A stretch of 64,000 bases of DNA from Prionace glauca (Eukaryota > Chordata > Chondrichthyes > Carcharhiniformes > Carcharhinidae). The stretch covers positions 64,628,360 through 64,692,359 of the forward strand of contig CM075760.1 of NCBI GenBank assembly GCA_037974335.1, in the 5' to 3' direction. Of this stretch, positions 41,622 through 53,966 are shown one piece after another. Position numbers and translations under genes: made by a program. The notes beneath the pieces were generated by a model. It did no database searches. It was not told where the DNA came from and saw only the letters and a list, made by a program, of their open reading frames with translations. Within the stretch, counting starts at the first letter, position 1. Each line of letters begins with the position of its first letter.

Positions 41622-41989
41622 TGTAGTTTTATTGCTGTACAACAATCCTGCGTTACTTCCAAGTCTGGCGGAATCAGTATTGGAGAGTCTTCCTCCCTTA
41701 CGTCTGAATTAGAAATGTCACATGAAAAGAACAAAAAAGAGAGAGAGCGATAGGCTACAAAGCGCTGATGATATAAAATGCTGATGATAAAATCTGGCTG
41801 TTAATGGGGGAAAATTTATTCCTTCTACTGACACAAATACCTCGCAGATCTGGGTCCAAATCTTGTGCTCAGTGACAAGAAAACACTTTCATTGAATTCA
41901 GCAGTAACTTTCCTACCTCCAGTGAAGAAGAGGCAGTTTTCACTCAGAAGCAGTAACTGTGAGATTAAGTGGAGAGGGGGATAAGGACA

Positions 41990-42830
41990 GGTTAAAGCAG
42001 TGTGAATTGTCTCAAGCCTGGACACTTACTAGGATTTTGCAAGCCCAGACCAAAAGGTGGGGGTTACAAGTCGTGTTTCATGAACGCAAAATCCCGGTTG
42101 AAGCCGTTCTGTGTATTTGGAATTTGGCTATCAGATCTGTTCAGCGATTCTGTGTTGTGGTGTGTCTTGAAGGCCGCCTTGGAGAAAGCTTACCCGAAGA
42201 TCGGTGGGTGAATGCCCTTCACTGCTTAAGTGTTCCCCGACAGGAGTGGAATAGCCTTGTCGGCTGTGAAGCGGTGTCCATTCATCTGTTGGAGCATCTG
42301 CATGGTCTGGGCGATATACCATGATACGGAATATCCTTTCATGCAATGGATGAGGTAGACCACGGTGGCTCTGTTACATGTCTACCTGGCGGATTCTGTT
42401 CTCACGTTTGATGATGGCATCCATTTCGATGATCCAACACATCTTGCAGAGGTTGCCGTGGCGGTGGTGTGTGGTGTCATTGTCACTGTTCTCCTGCAGG
42501 CTGGGTAGTTTTCTGCGAACAATGGTCTGTTTGAGGTTGATCTGTGTTTTGAAGACAAGTAGGGGGGTGTGGAGATGGCCTTCGCGAGATATTTGTCATC
42601 ATCAATTGCACGCTGAATGTTCCAAAGAAGATGCCGCAGCTTCTCCACTCTGGGGAGGTACTGGAGAAGGAAGGGACTCTAACGTTGTCCCCTGTATGCA
42701 TTCTGAGGAGGTCGGTGAGTTTTTCTTTTTGCAATGGCCCGTCGGAACTGTCGATCGATGAGTCAAGCGCAATATCCCGTTCTTGCAAGGGTGTTTGTCA
42801 AAATAAAAACGAGACCACACACAACCCTGC
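41990..42830 (-). mobile_element. Penelope-like element, GIY-YIG region
   Basis: The minus strand shows LLWNIQRAIDDDKYLAKAI, a CNLCKMC-like Cys group, HCMKGYSVSWYIAQTM (equivalent of YIGQT), and PVGEHLSSEGHSPTDLRVSF. It is broken into several frames. It abuts the Leu-TAG gene at its right side, as at 36100-36345. Confidence 0.85.
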
Positions 42831-42844
42831 ATTCAACTGCTCTC

Positions 42845-42926
42845 TGGCAGTGGTGGGATTCGAACCCACGTCTCGAGAGAGAGTGGAGCCTAAATCCAGC
42901 GCCTTAGACCGCTCGGCCACACTCCC
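42845..42926 (-). tRNA. tRNA-Leu(TAG), second copy, mutated
   Basis: 82 nt with anticodon loop TTTAGGC (TAG), the D arm TGGCCGAGCGG and T arm GTGGGTTCGAATCCCAC. The acceptor GGGAGTG/CACTGCC has one mismatch and the anticodon stem pair CTGGA/TCCAC also has one. It is a diverged duplicate of the gene at 36415, possibly weak. Confidence 0.8.
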
Positions 42927-42929
42927 ACA

Positions 42930-43320
42930 TGGGGAAATGTGATAATCCTGTCATTTCACTGCATTGATGCTGAAACATGTCAAAATCAGTGGAGTTGGGA
43001 TGGGCGATGAAGAAGTCGTCACCGAATCAGATGATCCTGGAATGTGCAGCAAACAAAAACCATCTCCAGTCAGAGACACAATGAGCTGCAGTGAAGGACC
43101 GGCTCCATTTAAACTGTCCTTAACCTCGTCTGCTCCTCAGATGGGAGGATATGGCTTCCTGTTGAATTTGCTGCGAGTCTTTACTTGAGAAAGGACAGAA
43201 CACAAGGCGAGATTACGATTTGTGCCTGCTGCCGGGAAATAATTGATATTTATTATCACGGTTGGAGGAGAGCAATAAAGCTTCACTTCCTGACCTGCAA
43301 TCAAAATAGCAGTGAAAGTG
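42930..43320. repeat. Leu-upstream segmental duplicate, copy 3
   Basis: It aligns to 36500-36900. Its right end repeats the tRNA-Glu relic flank (minus AAGCTTTATTGCTC). Confidence 0.9.
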
Positions 43321-44389
43321 GATTTGAAACTGATGTTTTCTCTTGAAGATTTGAACCTCACCCACTGCTCTGCTCAGCATTCATTCCTTTAGGTGACTGG
43401 AGAATTAATTCTTCGTTCAATGCAATCAAATCCTTCCAAATATTGCAGTTTGTTTGTTCCTGTTTCACTTCCAGATTCCTTCATTAATGCTCATCAGCGA
43501 TAACTTGCTAAACTCCAGCCAGAAATTGAACAAGACTGAAACCAGTTGTTGACATCCTTGATTTCTGGATGTTTGCATCTCCTCAAGTCTCTGTCCGTCT
43601 TTGTGTCTGTGTGTGTGTGTTGCTCTGTGCATCAATGTGATTTTGTTCCCAGAAGGAGTGAGCACATTTTTACATCACAAACTGTGTTCACTTTTTCATT
43701 CACCTCACTGGCAAATGGTACAGAAAATAACAACATGTTTGAAAGTAGGGAGAAAGATTGACTGATTCTGGTTCCTATTTTGATTGGCTATTGCTTACTG
43801 ATTTGGTATCCGTATATCACAGAGGATAATTGGCATTTTCACTGATCAACACTTAAACTGACAGTGGATTCATTCGGTGTGATGGTGGGTTCCAGTTCTA
43901 TATCTGCAATCACACCAACAACTTCTATCAGTTACTGTGAACACAGTGTTTCTAATAGTTTGAAAACATACCAAAGCATAATCGAATAGCTCTTGTATTA
44001 TTTGAAAAGAATATTTATAGATCTATTTGCATGTCAACTTATTGAATAACAGTGAGAACAGCAAAGCTTGAACGATGTTTCTTTGTTGCAGAAGGACACA
44101 CAGTGTGTCTATGTTTGAAATATAAGTAGAAGCAGGAATAGAGGAAAACTATGTGGCTCACGGTGCCATCAAGCCTCCAGCCTTTCAAATAACAGCGAAC
44201 TTTCCTGAATAATTTTACTACAGCAATACAGCAATAGTTTAAATTCAGGACATTCGTTGCCTGGATTGAATTCAATTCTCTGTCTAGATGTTGTGCAAAT
44301 TGTTATAATTGTTACTGTTTTGAATAACATTATATTGGATTCTGAAACTTAACTCTGTTTTTCTCTTCATGTTTGCTGCCAGACCTGCT
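43321..44389. other. No gene recognised
   Basis: AT-rich unique sequence with a short TG run (43600-43622). I see no exon, RNA gene or known element. Confidence 0.5.
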
Positions 44390-44960
44390 CATTGAGGCAT
44401 AGAGGTTAACAACATGGAAACAGGCCCTTCGGCCCAACTTGTCCATGCCATCCTTTTTTAAACGCCTAAACTAATCCCAATTGCCCGCATTTGGCCCATA
44501 TTTTTCTTTTTCTATCGTACCCATGTAATTATCTAAATGTTTTTTTAACGATAAAATTGTACCCGCATCCACTACTACCCCTGGAATTTTCTGTATGAAG
44601 TAAAAAAAATCCCACCTTTTCGATTTCTCCCCTCTCACCTTAAATCTAACCCCTCTAGCTTTATACTCCCCTACCTTTGGGAAAAGATATTGACTATCTA
44701 CTTTGTCTATGTCCCTCATTATTTTACAGACCTCTATAAGGTCACTCCTCAGCCTCCTACGCTCCAGAGAAAATAAAAGTCCCTCCTTATAACTCAATCC
44801 GTCAAGTACTAATAAATCCTAATAAATATTTTCTGCGCTTTTTCTAGTTTAATAATATCCTTTCCGTAATATGATAACCAGAATTTGCACACTGTCTTAC
44901 GAATGTGCCCTTAAAATGCCTTGTATAATTTCAACAAGACTTCCCAACCTGCTGAGAACT
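44390..44960 (-). mobile_element. CR1 LINE 3' end (third subfamily)
   Basis: The minus strand encodes VCKIMRDIDKVDSQYLFPKVG and the plus strand shows CATGGAAACAGGCCCTTCGG. It is a sister of 24006-24540. Confidence 0.8.
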
Positions 44961-44989
44961 TTTGGAGCAATCTGTTTTTATTAAAAACA

Positions 44990-45258
44990 TGAATTATTGT
45001 TTTTCTCATACACATGAACACAATAAATAGGAGCAGGAATGGATCACTCGGCCTATCGAGCCTTCAATGCCATCATATCCGACCTTGGGCTTCAACTCCA
45101 TTTTCCCACTAGCTCCCTATATCCCTCAATTCCCAGACAGACTGTATATTTTTTCCCATCACATTCTGAAACGTGTTCAATGAAGGAGCTGCGACAACCC
45201 TCTTTGGGAGAGAGTTTCAAAGATGCACAGCACTTTGCGTGAAGTAAATTCCTCTGAT
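44990..45258 (-). mobile_element. CR1 LINE 3' fragment
   Basis: The plus strand AATAGGAGCAGGAATGGATC and the following sequence is the reverse complement of the common CR1 3' UTR. It is old. Confidence 0.6.
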
Positions 45259-45259
45259 C

Positions 45260-45525
45260 TCATAGAACCACTGCACTGCTGAAAGAGGCCATACGGCCCG
45301 TCTGACTCTGCAACGACTATCCGACTGAGACCACATCAAGGTCCCATTCCCGCAGCCCCACACACCCATCCTGCTAATCCCCCTAACCTACACACCTTTG
45401 GACACTAAGGGACAATTTGCCAAGTCCAATCGACCTAACCAGCACATCTTTGAGCGGTGGGAGGAAACCGGGGTACTGGGAGGAAACCTATATATAAACG
45501 GGGAGAATGGACAAGCTCCAGACTG
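45260..45525 (-). mobile_element. tRNA-derived SINE (type A, long 3' form), truncated
   Basis: The plus strand has GAGGCCATACGGCCCGTCTG, ACACTAAGGGACAATTTGCC and GGTGGGAGGAAACCGGGGTA, as in the copy at 22780-23080. The head is missing. Confidence 0.8.
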
Positions 45526-45539
45526 CCCTAAACGCTCTT

Positions 45540-46095
45540 TTTGTTGATGCTGTTTTAGATTCCCGCCCAGTGGAAACAATCTCTCAGCGTCCACCCTCTC
45601 GACCCCATTCAGAATGGAGCAGGTTTTTATGAGATCACCTCTCATTCCTCTAAACGCAAGAGAATTTCAACCGAATTTCCTCAAGTCCTCATCACAGCGT
45701 AAACCCGAGCTTACGGAGCAAACTAACGACCCTTCACCACACTGTCTGCAATGCAAGAATATCTTTTCTTAAATATGGAGACCAGCATTGGGAAGAATTT
45801 CTCACATGTGGTCTCAATAAACCCTCTCAACTGTAGTAATACCTATTTATTGCTGAACTCCATTCCTTTGACAAGAAAGGTCAAAATGCCATTTCCCTTT
45901 CAAACTAATTTCCTGCGCTCCTATGTACAAACAAGACCGCCAGCTTTTTCAAACATGCCTCTTTTCGCGACTTTCATGACCATGGAAAAACCGAACCACT
46001 TTTCAAAGTCACATTGGAAATGTCGACCCGCCTTTATCCCCCGTTACACTTGCTCTGTGTATTTTGGGTATTATAAACTAAATCTTCCAGGGAGT
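45540..46095 (-). mobile_element. Decayed CR1 LINE 3' part
   Basis: The minus strand encodes MRGDLIKTCSILNGVERVDA and a RLFPLGG stretch, the ORF2 end. It continues to the Thr-CGT gene with weaker similarity. Confidence 0.6.
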
Positions 46096-46102
46096 GTTAA
46101 GC

Positions 46103-46175
46103 AGGCTCCAGCGAAAGTCGAACTCGCAACGCCTGGTTTACGAGACCAGTGCTCTAACCACTGAGCTACGGAGCC
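46103..46175 (-). tRNA. tRNA-Thr(CGT)
   Basis: 73 nt with acceptor GGCTCCG and GGAGCC 3' half, anticodon loop CTCGTAA (CGT), and T arm GCGAGTTCGACTTTCGC with a G-T pair. It shares its body with the Thr-AGT gene at 38893. The two differ at the wobble base and a few stem positions. Confidence 0.93.
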
Positions 46176-46509
46176 AAGCGCTACCCGCTGCTTGCGGCAA
46201 ACGTACCATAATCCGCTAAACAAGGAACAGTCTGAATTTACAGATGGGTGATCTTGAGTGGATATGTGAGTAATTGAGATGGACAACAGGAAGTTACAAA
46301 ATGCGATGTGAAAGCAGTAGAATTTAAGGCGTTTCAAATACTTCCAATGATCAGTACCTGCCATGTGTCTGTTTAGAGAATATTCTTCAGAGCTTTATGT
46401 TGATTTCATACCTCTGACTTTTCCAAATATGACACAAGTTTATCCAGCTGAATAGTTTACTTTTTTTACTCACTTCATAGTTTCGCTGTGTTTTATATTT
46501 AATAAAGAA

Positions 46510-47818
46510 TTCATGAATCCACGCTGTGTCTGCTTGATCGAACCATTCTTTTCCAAGTGTCCTGCTATTTCTTCATTAATGATCGATTCCAGCATATTCC
46601 CAACCACAGATGTTAAACTAACTGGCCTGTCGTTACCTGAGTTTGGTCTACCTCCTGTTTTAAACAGTGGCGTTACATTAGCTGTTTTCCAATCAGCACT
46701 TCCACAGAGTCCAGCAAATTTCGATAAAATACAACTAATGCATTTGCTATTACTTCTGCCATTTCTTTTAGTGCCCTGGGATGCATTCCATCCGGACCAG
46801 GGGACTTGTCTACCCAGCACTGCCGTTTTAGTAATATTGATCATTTCAACATCCTCACCCCCATGTCCATCGATTATTGGTGTGCTATTTGTATCCTCCA
46901 CTGTGAAGACCGACACAACAAACTTGTTTAAGGGCTTGGCCATTTCCTTGTTTCCCATTATTAATTCCCCTTCTCACCTTCTCAGAGTCCAACATTTACT
47001 TTAGCCGCTCTTTTCCATTTTATATATTTGTAAATATTTTACTATCAGTTTTCGTATTTTGTGCGAGTTTACTTTCATAATCTATCTTTCGTTTCTTTAT
47101 TGCTTTCTTAGTAGTTGTTTTTTTTTTAAGTTTTCCCAATCTTCTAGTTCCCCACTAATTGTGGCCACTCTGTATTCATTCGTTTTTAATTTGATACTCT
47201 CCTTTATTTCCTTAGTTATCCATGGCTGGCTATTCCTTTACTTACATTCCTTCTTTTTTCACTGGAATATATTTTTGCTGAATACTGAGTAAAATTTCCT
47301 TAATAATCCTCCACTGTTCCTCAACTGTCCCATCAATTAGTCTGTGTTCCCTGTCTACATTAGTCAACTCCGCCCTCATCATATTGCAATCCCCCTTGTT
47401 CAAGCAGAGGACACTGGTTTGGGACAGAGATTTCTCACCCTCGATCTGTATGAGAAATACAATCATATTGTGATAACTCATTCCAAGAAGATTCCGAACA
47501 AGAAGATCATTAATTTTAACTCATTACACAAGACCAAATCCGAGATAGCTTACTCCCTCGTAAGTTTTGCAACGTAGTATTCGAGGAAACTATCTTGACA
47601 GCATTCTAAGAACTCTTCCTCAAGTCCATGGCATCCGACTTGAGTTGACAAATCAATATAGAGGTTAAAATCCCCTATGATTATTGTTGTTACATTTTTA
47701 CATGCATCTGTTATTTGTTTGTTTATAGCCCGCCCCACCTCGAAGTTATTAATATGGGGCCTACAGACTACACCCACCAGTGACTTTTTCCCTATACTAT
47801 TCCTTATCTCCATCGACA
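46510..47818 (-). mobile_element. CR1 LINE, endonuclease to RT part
   Basis: In minus order: GVVCRPHINNFEVGRAINKQ and IIIGDFNLYIDL (endonuclease, about 47800-47660), then SADWKTANVTPLFKTGGRP and RPVSLTSVVGNMLESI (RT start, about 46710-46590), ending at NGSIKQTQRGF. The copy is broken. Confidence 0.85.
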
Positions 47819-47819
47819 T

Positions 47820-48535
47820 TGATTCCACATTTTGGAACAAATACTCCAAGTGCGGCCACACCAGAGTTTTGTACAGTTGCAACATGACCTCACGGCTCCG
47901 AAATTCAATATAAGGTACCACACCGTACGCCTTCATGACAACCTTATCAACCTGGGTGCCAACTTTCAGGGATCAATGCACATGTACACCGAGATCTCTC
48001 TGCTTGTCGACATTACCAAGAGTCCTTCCATTAGCCCTATTTCTGTACTCCCATTATTCTTACCAAAGTGAATCACATCACACTTTTCTGCATTAAACTC
48101 CATGTGCCATCTCTCAGCCCAGCTCTGCAGCTTATTTATGTCCCTCTGTAAACTGTGGCATCCATTCTCACTCCTCCGGCTTTGGTGTCGTCAGCAAATT
48201 TACTAATCCATCCTTCTACACCCTCATCTAGGTCATTTCTAAAAATGACAAAGAGCAGTGGCCCCAAAACAAATCCCTGAGGTACACCACTTGTAACTGA
48301 ACTCCAGATTGAATATTTCCCATCAACCACCACCCTCTGCTTTCTACCAGCTAGCCAATTCCTGATCCAAACTGCGAAAGCACCCACAATTCCATGCATG
48401 GACATTTTCTGCAGTAGCCGACCATGGGGAACCTTATCAAACACTTTGCTTAAATCCATATACACCACGTGTGTCACAAGTTCATAAAATAGTTCTTGCC
48501 CTCTTTTTTCCTTCACTCTGTAGCTGCTTTAAACC
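47820..48535 (-). mobile_element. CR1 LINE, RT and downstream part
   Basis: The minus strand encodes [57 protein letters not shown] and [13 protein letters not shown], the RT palm including the FADD catalytic box. It then gives VWPHLEYLFQNV. It ends against the copy at 46510-47818. Confidence 0.88.
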
Positions 48536-49001
48536 ATTAAATCTCTAACTTATTCCTTTTTGGATTAAAAGTCATTGACCTGAAACATTCACTGTTTCCC
48601 TCTCCAAAGATGATGTTTGATCTGTTGAGTTTTTCAAATACTTACTGTTTTGACTTGGAATTTGCAGTAACTTCAGTATTTCGTTTTTTAATTCAGTATG
48701 GATTAGTTTTTTTGGACTGAACTTTACCTGTTTAAACAGTTAAAGTGCTGAGTTTTTTTTAATAAGATACAAAGGTGTGTCATCCCGTTTAACATGAAAC
48801 GAAACAAAATGAGGATTTCTCATTTCAAAAGATGTTTCTAATTTAGTATATATTTTGCATGGGGTCCACCTACGCGTGCCATTCACTCAGTCATCTGTGC
48901 CAATTTAAAAAAGATGTGGGATGGCGAGAGTTCACATTGCGAGGAGTCACACCGTGGAAATGACAGTACTCTGATCTATGACACTACGCCTTTCTCCCAA
49001 G

Positions 49002-49034
<33 letters not shown>

Positions 49035-49990
49035 TGCTCAAAAATTGCCTTCTCCAGTCAAATGGTTATTGATGTGTGACACCAACTGTTCCTTTATTTC
49101 AAAGAAGAGTTAAAGAGTAACTTTCATCAAGCTTACTCCTCCAAATATGATTTACACATCGTCTCGATAATAAATCTTTAGATGACCGAGGTTTATGTGA
49201 GAAAATAAACAAATTAAATGCAGGATTGCAATTATTTCGCCCCAAAATAATAAAGTCCAAGGTGAATTTCGTAGATAAAAAGTGTTTTGCTTGCTGTTTG
49301 TAGATCGGAAAACGGGTTCATTGTATCACTTTTAAAGGAAATATAGCATATTAACCTTAGTTATCATTTGTTATTTCTGTGAAATCCATCCTGTACTCGC
49401 TGAATGTGAGAGCAGGAGGATAGGAAGTGCAAAATGGTCATAGTGACTTCAGGTGTTTCCGATGTACATCTAATAAAAAGAATTAGGGAGTAGGAAAGCA
49501 GTTTGATGATCACTCATGATCAAAATGAAGGGCGGAGTAGACTCGGAAATACTGAATGCACTACTCATGCTTCTAATTTCTGTTTCCAAAACTCTCAGAA
49601 GGAAATACGTGCCTAACTAATCTGATATCTGTGAGTAAAATGTAACTGGGCAGAAATGAGAAGAGATGGTCTTTGAATTTGAGATTAGAACCCAGATCAA
49701 TATCTCCCTTCACCTGCTGTTCTTGATGTAGACACGAAGGCAATGTTTGAGGGAGATGGAGGTAACCATGGAATGAGCAAGCAACAGTTTGGGTAGGTAT
49801 ACAATGGGATCATCCCCCTTGCCAATGGTGCAATATTGAGGTACCAAACAGTGAGTGAATCTGTTTGTTCACCGGTCTGTAACTAAGGTGCCATTTCTAA
49901 CTTAATTATTCCTCTGGAGACGCTCACTCAGAATAAATGTGGGACACAATGAAACCAGTGCAGAGCGCAGCTCTCAGCTTCATTTCACTT
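48536..49990. other. Upstream region of GPCR gene 3
   Basis: AT-rich, with a (CA)n microsatellite at 48996-49031. No exon or element is identified. Promoter elements of the receptor should lie near its right end but none stand out. Confidence 0.5.
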
Positions 49991-50001
49991 TCTGGGAGAG
50001 G

Positions 50002-50071
50002 ATGCATGGACCAGCGAAAGGCCTCTTCTTCGCTATTTCTTATCCCATTCTCGCTGCCATTGGTGTTCCTG
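50002..50071 (+). CDS. GPR139-like GPCR, exon 1 (gene 3)
   Basis: The exon encodes MHGPAKGLFFAISYPILAAI then GVP, the short N-terminus and first half of TM1. It ends in a donor (CCTG|GTAGGT) in phase 1 and joins exon 2 at 53967 to give GVPANLVTIVIL. The ATG at 50002 is the first in this frame and gives the short N-terminus usual for the family. A CR1 copy begins about 26 bases after the donor. A longer ORF in another frame that runs from 49937 into the LINE is an artefact. Confidence 0.85.
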
Positions 50072-50097
50072 GTAGGTGAAATATCCCAAATCATTCT

Positions 50098-52052
50098 CAT
50101 GGTTAGGAAGAAAAAGGAGGCTTATGTTCGGATGAGGCTTGAGGGCTCAGGTAGTGCGTTAGAAAGTTTTAGATTGGCTAGGAGGGAGTTGAAGAGGGAT
50201 TTAAGAAGGGTTAAAAGAGGACATGAGAAGACTTTGGCTGATAGGATTAAGGAGAACCCTAAGGCGTTTTACAGGTATGTCAAGAACAGAAGGTTGGTTA
50301 GGGCAAGATTAGGGCCAGTTACAGAGAGTAGAGGGAAGTTGTGTGTGGAACCGGAGGAGATTGGAGAGGCGTTGAACCAATATTTCTCTTCGGTGTTCAC
50401 GCAAGGGGACATGAATGTAGCTGAGGCAGACACTGGGGTGCAGGGATGTAAAATAGATAGTATTGCAGTTGATACGGGGGATGTGCTGGATATGTTAGAG
50501 GGTTTGAAAATAGATAAGTCCCCTGGTCCGGATGGGATTTACCCTAGGATTCTTTGGGAGGCAAGAGAGGTGATTGCGAAGCCTCTGGCTCTGATCTTCA
50601 GGTCGTCGTTGGTCTCTGGTATAGTACCGGAAGATTGGAGGACAGCAAATGTTGTCCCATTGTTTAAGAAGGGGAGAAGAGACTTCCCTGGGAATTATAG
50701 ACCGGTGAGTCTTACTTCTGTGGTGGGTAAGGTATTGGAAAGGATTATTAGAGGTAGGATTTATAGTTATTTGGAGAGTAATGAATTGATTAGATGGTTT
50801 TGTAGCGGGTAGGTCGTGCCTTACTAACCTTATCGAGTTCTTTGAGAAAGTGACCAAAGAGGTGAATAGGGGTAAGGCAGTTGATGTGGTGTATATGGAT
50901 ACAAGGCGTTTGATAAGTTTCACCATGGTAGGCTTCTGCAGAAAATGCAGTTATATGGGATTGGGGGTGATCTAGGTAATTGGATCAGGAATTGGCTAGC
51001 AGATAGGAGACAGAGGGTGGTGGTTGATGGTAAATATTCGTCATGGAGTTCGGTTACAAGTGGTGTGCCTCAGGGATCTGTTTTGGGGCCACTGCTGTTT
51101 GTAATTTTTATTAATGATCTGGATGAGGGTATAGTTGGGTGGATTAGTAAATTTGCTGATGACACCAAAGTCGGAGGTGTGGTAGATTGTGAGGAAGGGT
51201 GTCATAGTTTGCAGGGTGACTTAGAAAGGTTGTAGAGCTGGGCTGCGAGGTGGCAGATGGAGTTTAATGTGGAGAAGTGTGAGGTAATTCATTTCGGTAG
51301 GAATAACATGTGTTGAGTATAGGGTTAACGGGAGGACTTTGAATAGAGTGGAGGAACAGAGGGATCTAGGTGTATGTGTACATAGATCCCTAAAAGTTGG
51401 GAATCAAGTAGATAAGGTTGTTAAGAAGACATACGGTGTCTTGGTGTTTATTGGTAGGGGGATTGAATTTAGGAGTCGCAGCGTCATGATGCAACTGTAC
51501 ACAACTCTGGTGCGGCCGCACTTGGAGTTTTGTGTGCAGTTCTGGTCCCCACATTACAGGAAGGATGTAGAGGCTTTGGAGAGGGTGCAGAAGAGGTTTA
51601 CCAGGATGTTGCCTGGTATGGAGGGGAGATCCTATGAGGAGAGACTGAGAGATTTGGGGTTGTTTTCGCTGGAAAGAAGGCGGCTAAGAAGGGACTTATT
51701 AAACATATAAGATGATTAGAGGTTTAGACAGGGTAGATAGTGATAGCCTTTTTTCCTAGGATGGAGAAAGCTAGCACGAGGGGGCACGACTTTAAATTAA
51801 GGGGGGGGGGGTAGTCATAGGACTGATGTCTGGGGTAGGTTCTTTACCAGAGGGTGGTGAGCGACTGGAATGCCCTGCCAGCTGCAGTTGTAAATGCGCC
51901 TAGTTTGGGGGTGTTTAAGAGATCTGTGGATAGGTTTATGGACGAAAAGGGATTGGTTTAGGCTAGTGGGTCATTGTTTTGTAACTGGTCGGCGCAACAT
52001 CGTGGGCCGAAGGGCCTGTTCTGCGCTGTAATGTTCTATGTTCTATGTTCTA
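50098..52052 (+). mobile_element. CR1 LINE, RT ORF, 5'-truncated
   Basis: The plus strand encodes KSPGPDGIYPRILWEAREVI, VPEDWRTANVVPLFKKGRR, NYRPVSLTSVVGKVLERII, then in shifted frames [32 protein letters not shown] and VRPHLEFCVQFWSPHYRKD. The 3' UTR ends GTTCTGCGCTGTAATGTTC and TTCTATG repeats. It carries a few frame breaks and is fairly young. It lies in the intron of GPCR gene 3, in the sense direction. Confidence 0.92.
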
Positions 52053-52939
52053 AGTGTATGACGTTGCATAAACATTAACATCGAATTGTTGAATATTCGG
52101 TTTTATTCAAATGTAGTGAAACCCGATCCAGTGTTTTAAGTGTTATTCAGGATAAAGCCTATAAAGTGACCGGTATTTCATCCACTGGTATACACAGTCT
52201 CAGAAAGTGAGATATTGCGAACTAATCATTCAATTAGATGCATTGACATAGAACATGCATTCAGTGGTTACATGAAACTATGTTGCGACCTCCAGCAGTT
52301 CGTAATCGTTGATTTGAATGAGGTGGCTATGGGCTGTCCACATTGTTACTGAGGTTTTAACAAATTAAGAATTAATTATTGAAACTTTTGATAAAAGGTG
52401 AGGGGGTTAAGCATATGCATTTTCCCTTGTGTTAGTAACTCTGGTAAATGTCAGATAAATATATTTTTCATCACTAGTTGCATCCATGTAGATATAGCAA
52501 GTCGAACATGTCTTGCCAATCTCCAGCTTTCATTTGAGAAGGTGATGTAGCGTTTGTTTCTTCAGGCACCCGGATAAGTAGAATGGGGATACTTCACAGA
52601 ACTTTAACAAATCAACTTCGTAGAGACGATAAAATGACTTAGAATTGTTCAACAAATTTATTTTCTAAGGGTCGTCCTGAAGAGCAAAGGGAAAGTTTAG
52701 TCTTTGAAAGAAAGAGTTCCAGCGGTTCGTGTCTCGGTAGGTAAAGGCACACTGAAAATCAGGGGCATTGAAGTCCACACTCGGAAATACGGTGTGATCT
52801 CAGGTAGTTGTAGCACGTTACCAAAATCTGGAAAGGCGAGATTGTGGAGGGATTTAACATTTGAAAGACGGGGTTATAAAAAGAGAGAAGTTGCCCGAAT
52901 GGGGGCTGATAGGGCTGATGGATGGATGGGATTAGTACG
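52053..52939. other. Intron sequence of GPCR gene 3
   Basis: Unique AT-rich sequence between the two CR1 insertions. No exon is recognised. Confidence 0.5.
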
Positions 52940-53682
52940 AAGAAGGTCCTTGTGCATGAGTCGCAAAAACCCAGCTTGCAGGTGCAGCAGGTGGTCAGGA
53001 AGGCGAATGGGATGCTGGCCTTCATAGCGAAGGGGATTGAATATAAAAGTAGGGAGGTCTTGCTGCAGCTGTATAGGGCATTGGTGAGGCCGCAGCTGGA
53101 GTACTGTGTGCAGTTTTGGGCGCTGCACCTGCGCAAGGATGTTTTGGCCCTGGAGGGAGTGCAGAGGAGGTTTACTCGGCTGATACCGGAGTTGAGGGGA
53201 TTGAGCTATGAGGAGAGGCTGAATAAACTAGGCTTGTACTCGTTAGAGTTTAGAAGAATGAGGGGAGATCTCATTGAGACGTATAAGATGATGAATGGGA
53301 TGGATAGGATAGAGGTGGAGAGACTCTTCCCGCTCAAAAAAGACAGTAGGACTAGGGGGCACAGCCTCAAGATAAAGGGGGGGGGGGGGCGGTTTAGAAC
53401 AGAGTTGAGGAGGAACTTCTTCACTCAAAGGGTGGTGAATCTCTGGAATTCTCGGCCCGTTGAAGTGGTGGAGGCTGCCTCGCTAAATATTTTTAAGAAA
53501 CGGGTTGATGGGTTTTTGATAAGAGAAGGGATTAAGGGTTATGGGGAGAGGGCGGGAAGGTGGAGCTGAGTCACGACAGATCAGCCATGATCTTATTGAG
53601 TGGCGGGGCAGGCTCGAAGGGCCAGATGGCCTACTCCTGCTCCTATTTCTTATGTTCTTATGTTCTTATGTTCTTATGAAGA
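52940..53682 (+). mobile_element. CR1 LINE, 5'-truncated, recent
   Basis: An open frame encodes LVHESQKPSLQVQQVVRKAN, VRPQLEYCVQFWALHLRKD, LRGLSYEERLNKLGLYSLEF and FFTQRVVNLWNSRPVEVVEA to the stop. The 3' UTR and a TTCTTATG repeat tail follow. It has the same subfamily sequence as 20381-21241. Confidence 0.93.
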
Positions 53683-53966
53683 AGAATAGTGACAATAAAT
53701 TTTGGGAGAATCTGAAATTTGATACTTATTGAGGGGATCAACTCAGTGACCATAGCGCAGAGTTAAAATTTGGACTGATTGCCCCTAATTTAAAATAACT
53801 TCAATCCAGCTTTGAATGTCGTGTCATTGCCAAGACTTTACAATCACTGGAGCCTGGAGTTGGCAAAGTGAAGGACGGGGTCGTATTCAGTAACTGATTG
53901 GAGAGCGCAGCAGCTGGTGTTTACATCCCTCTCAGTAACACCTCTCTCTGCCTCTTTCTATTTCAG

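Noticed and set aside
49937-50812. A 291-codon ORF that joins upstream sequence to RT
   Set aside because: Its first part is a shifted frame across GPCR exon 1, and its second part is CR1 ORF2. The join is chance at the insertion site.
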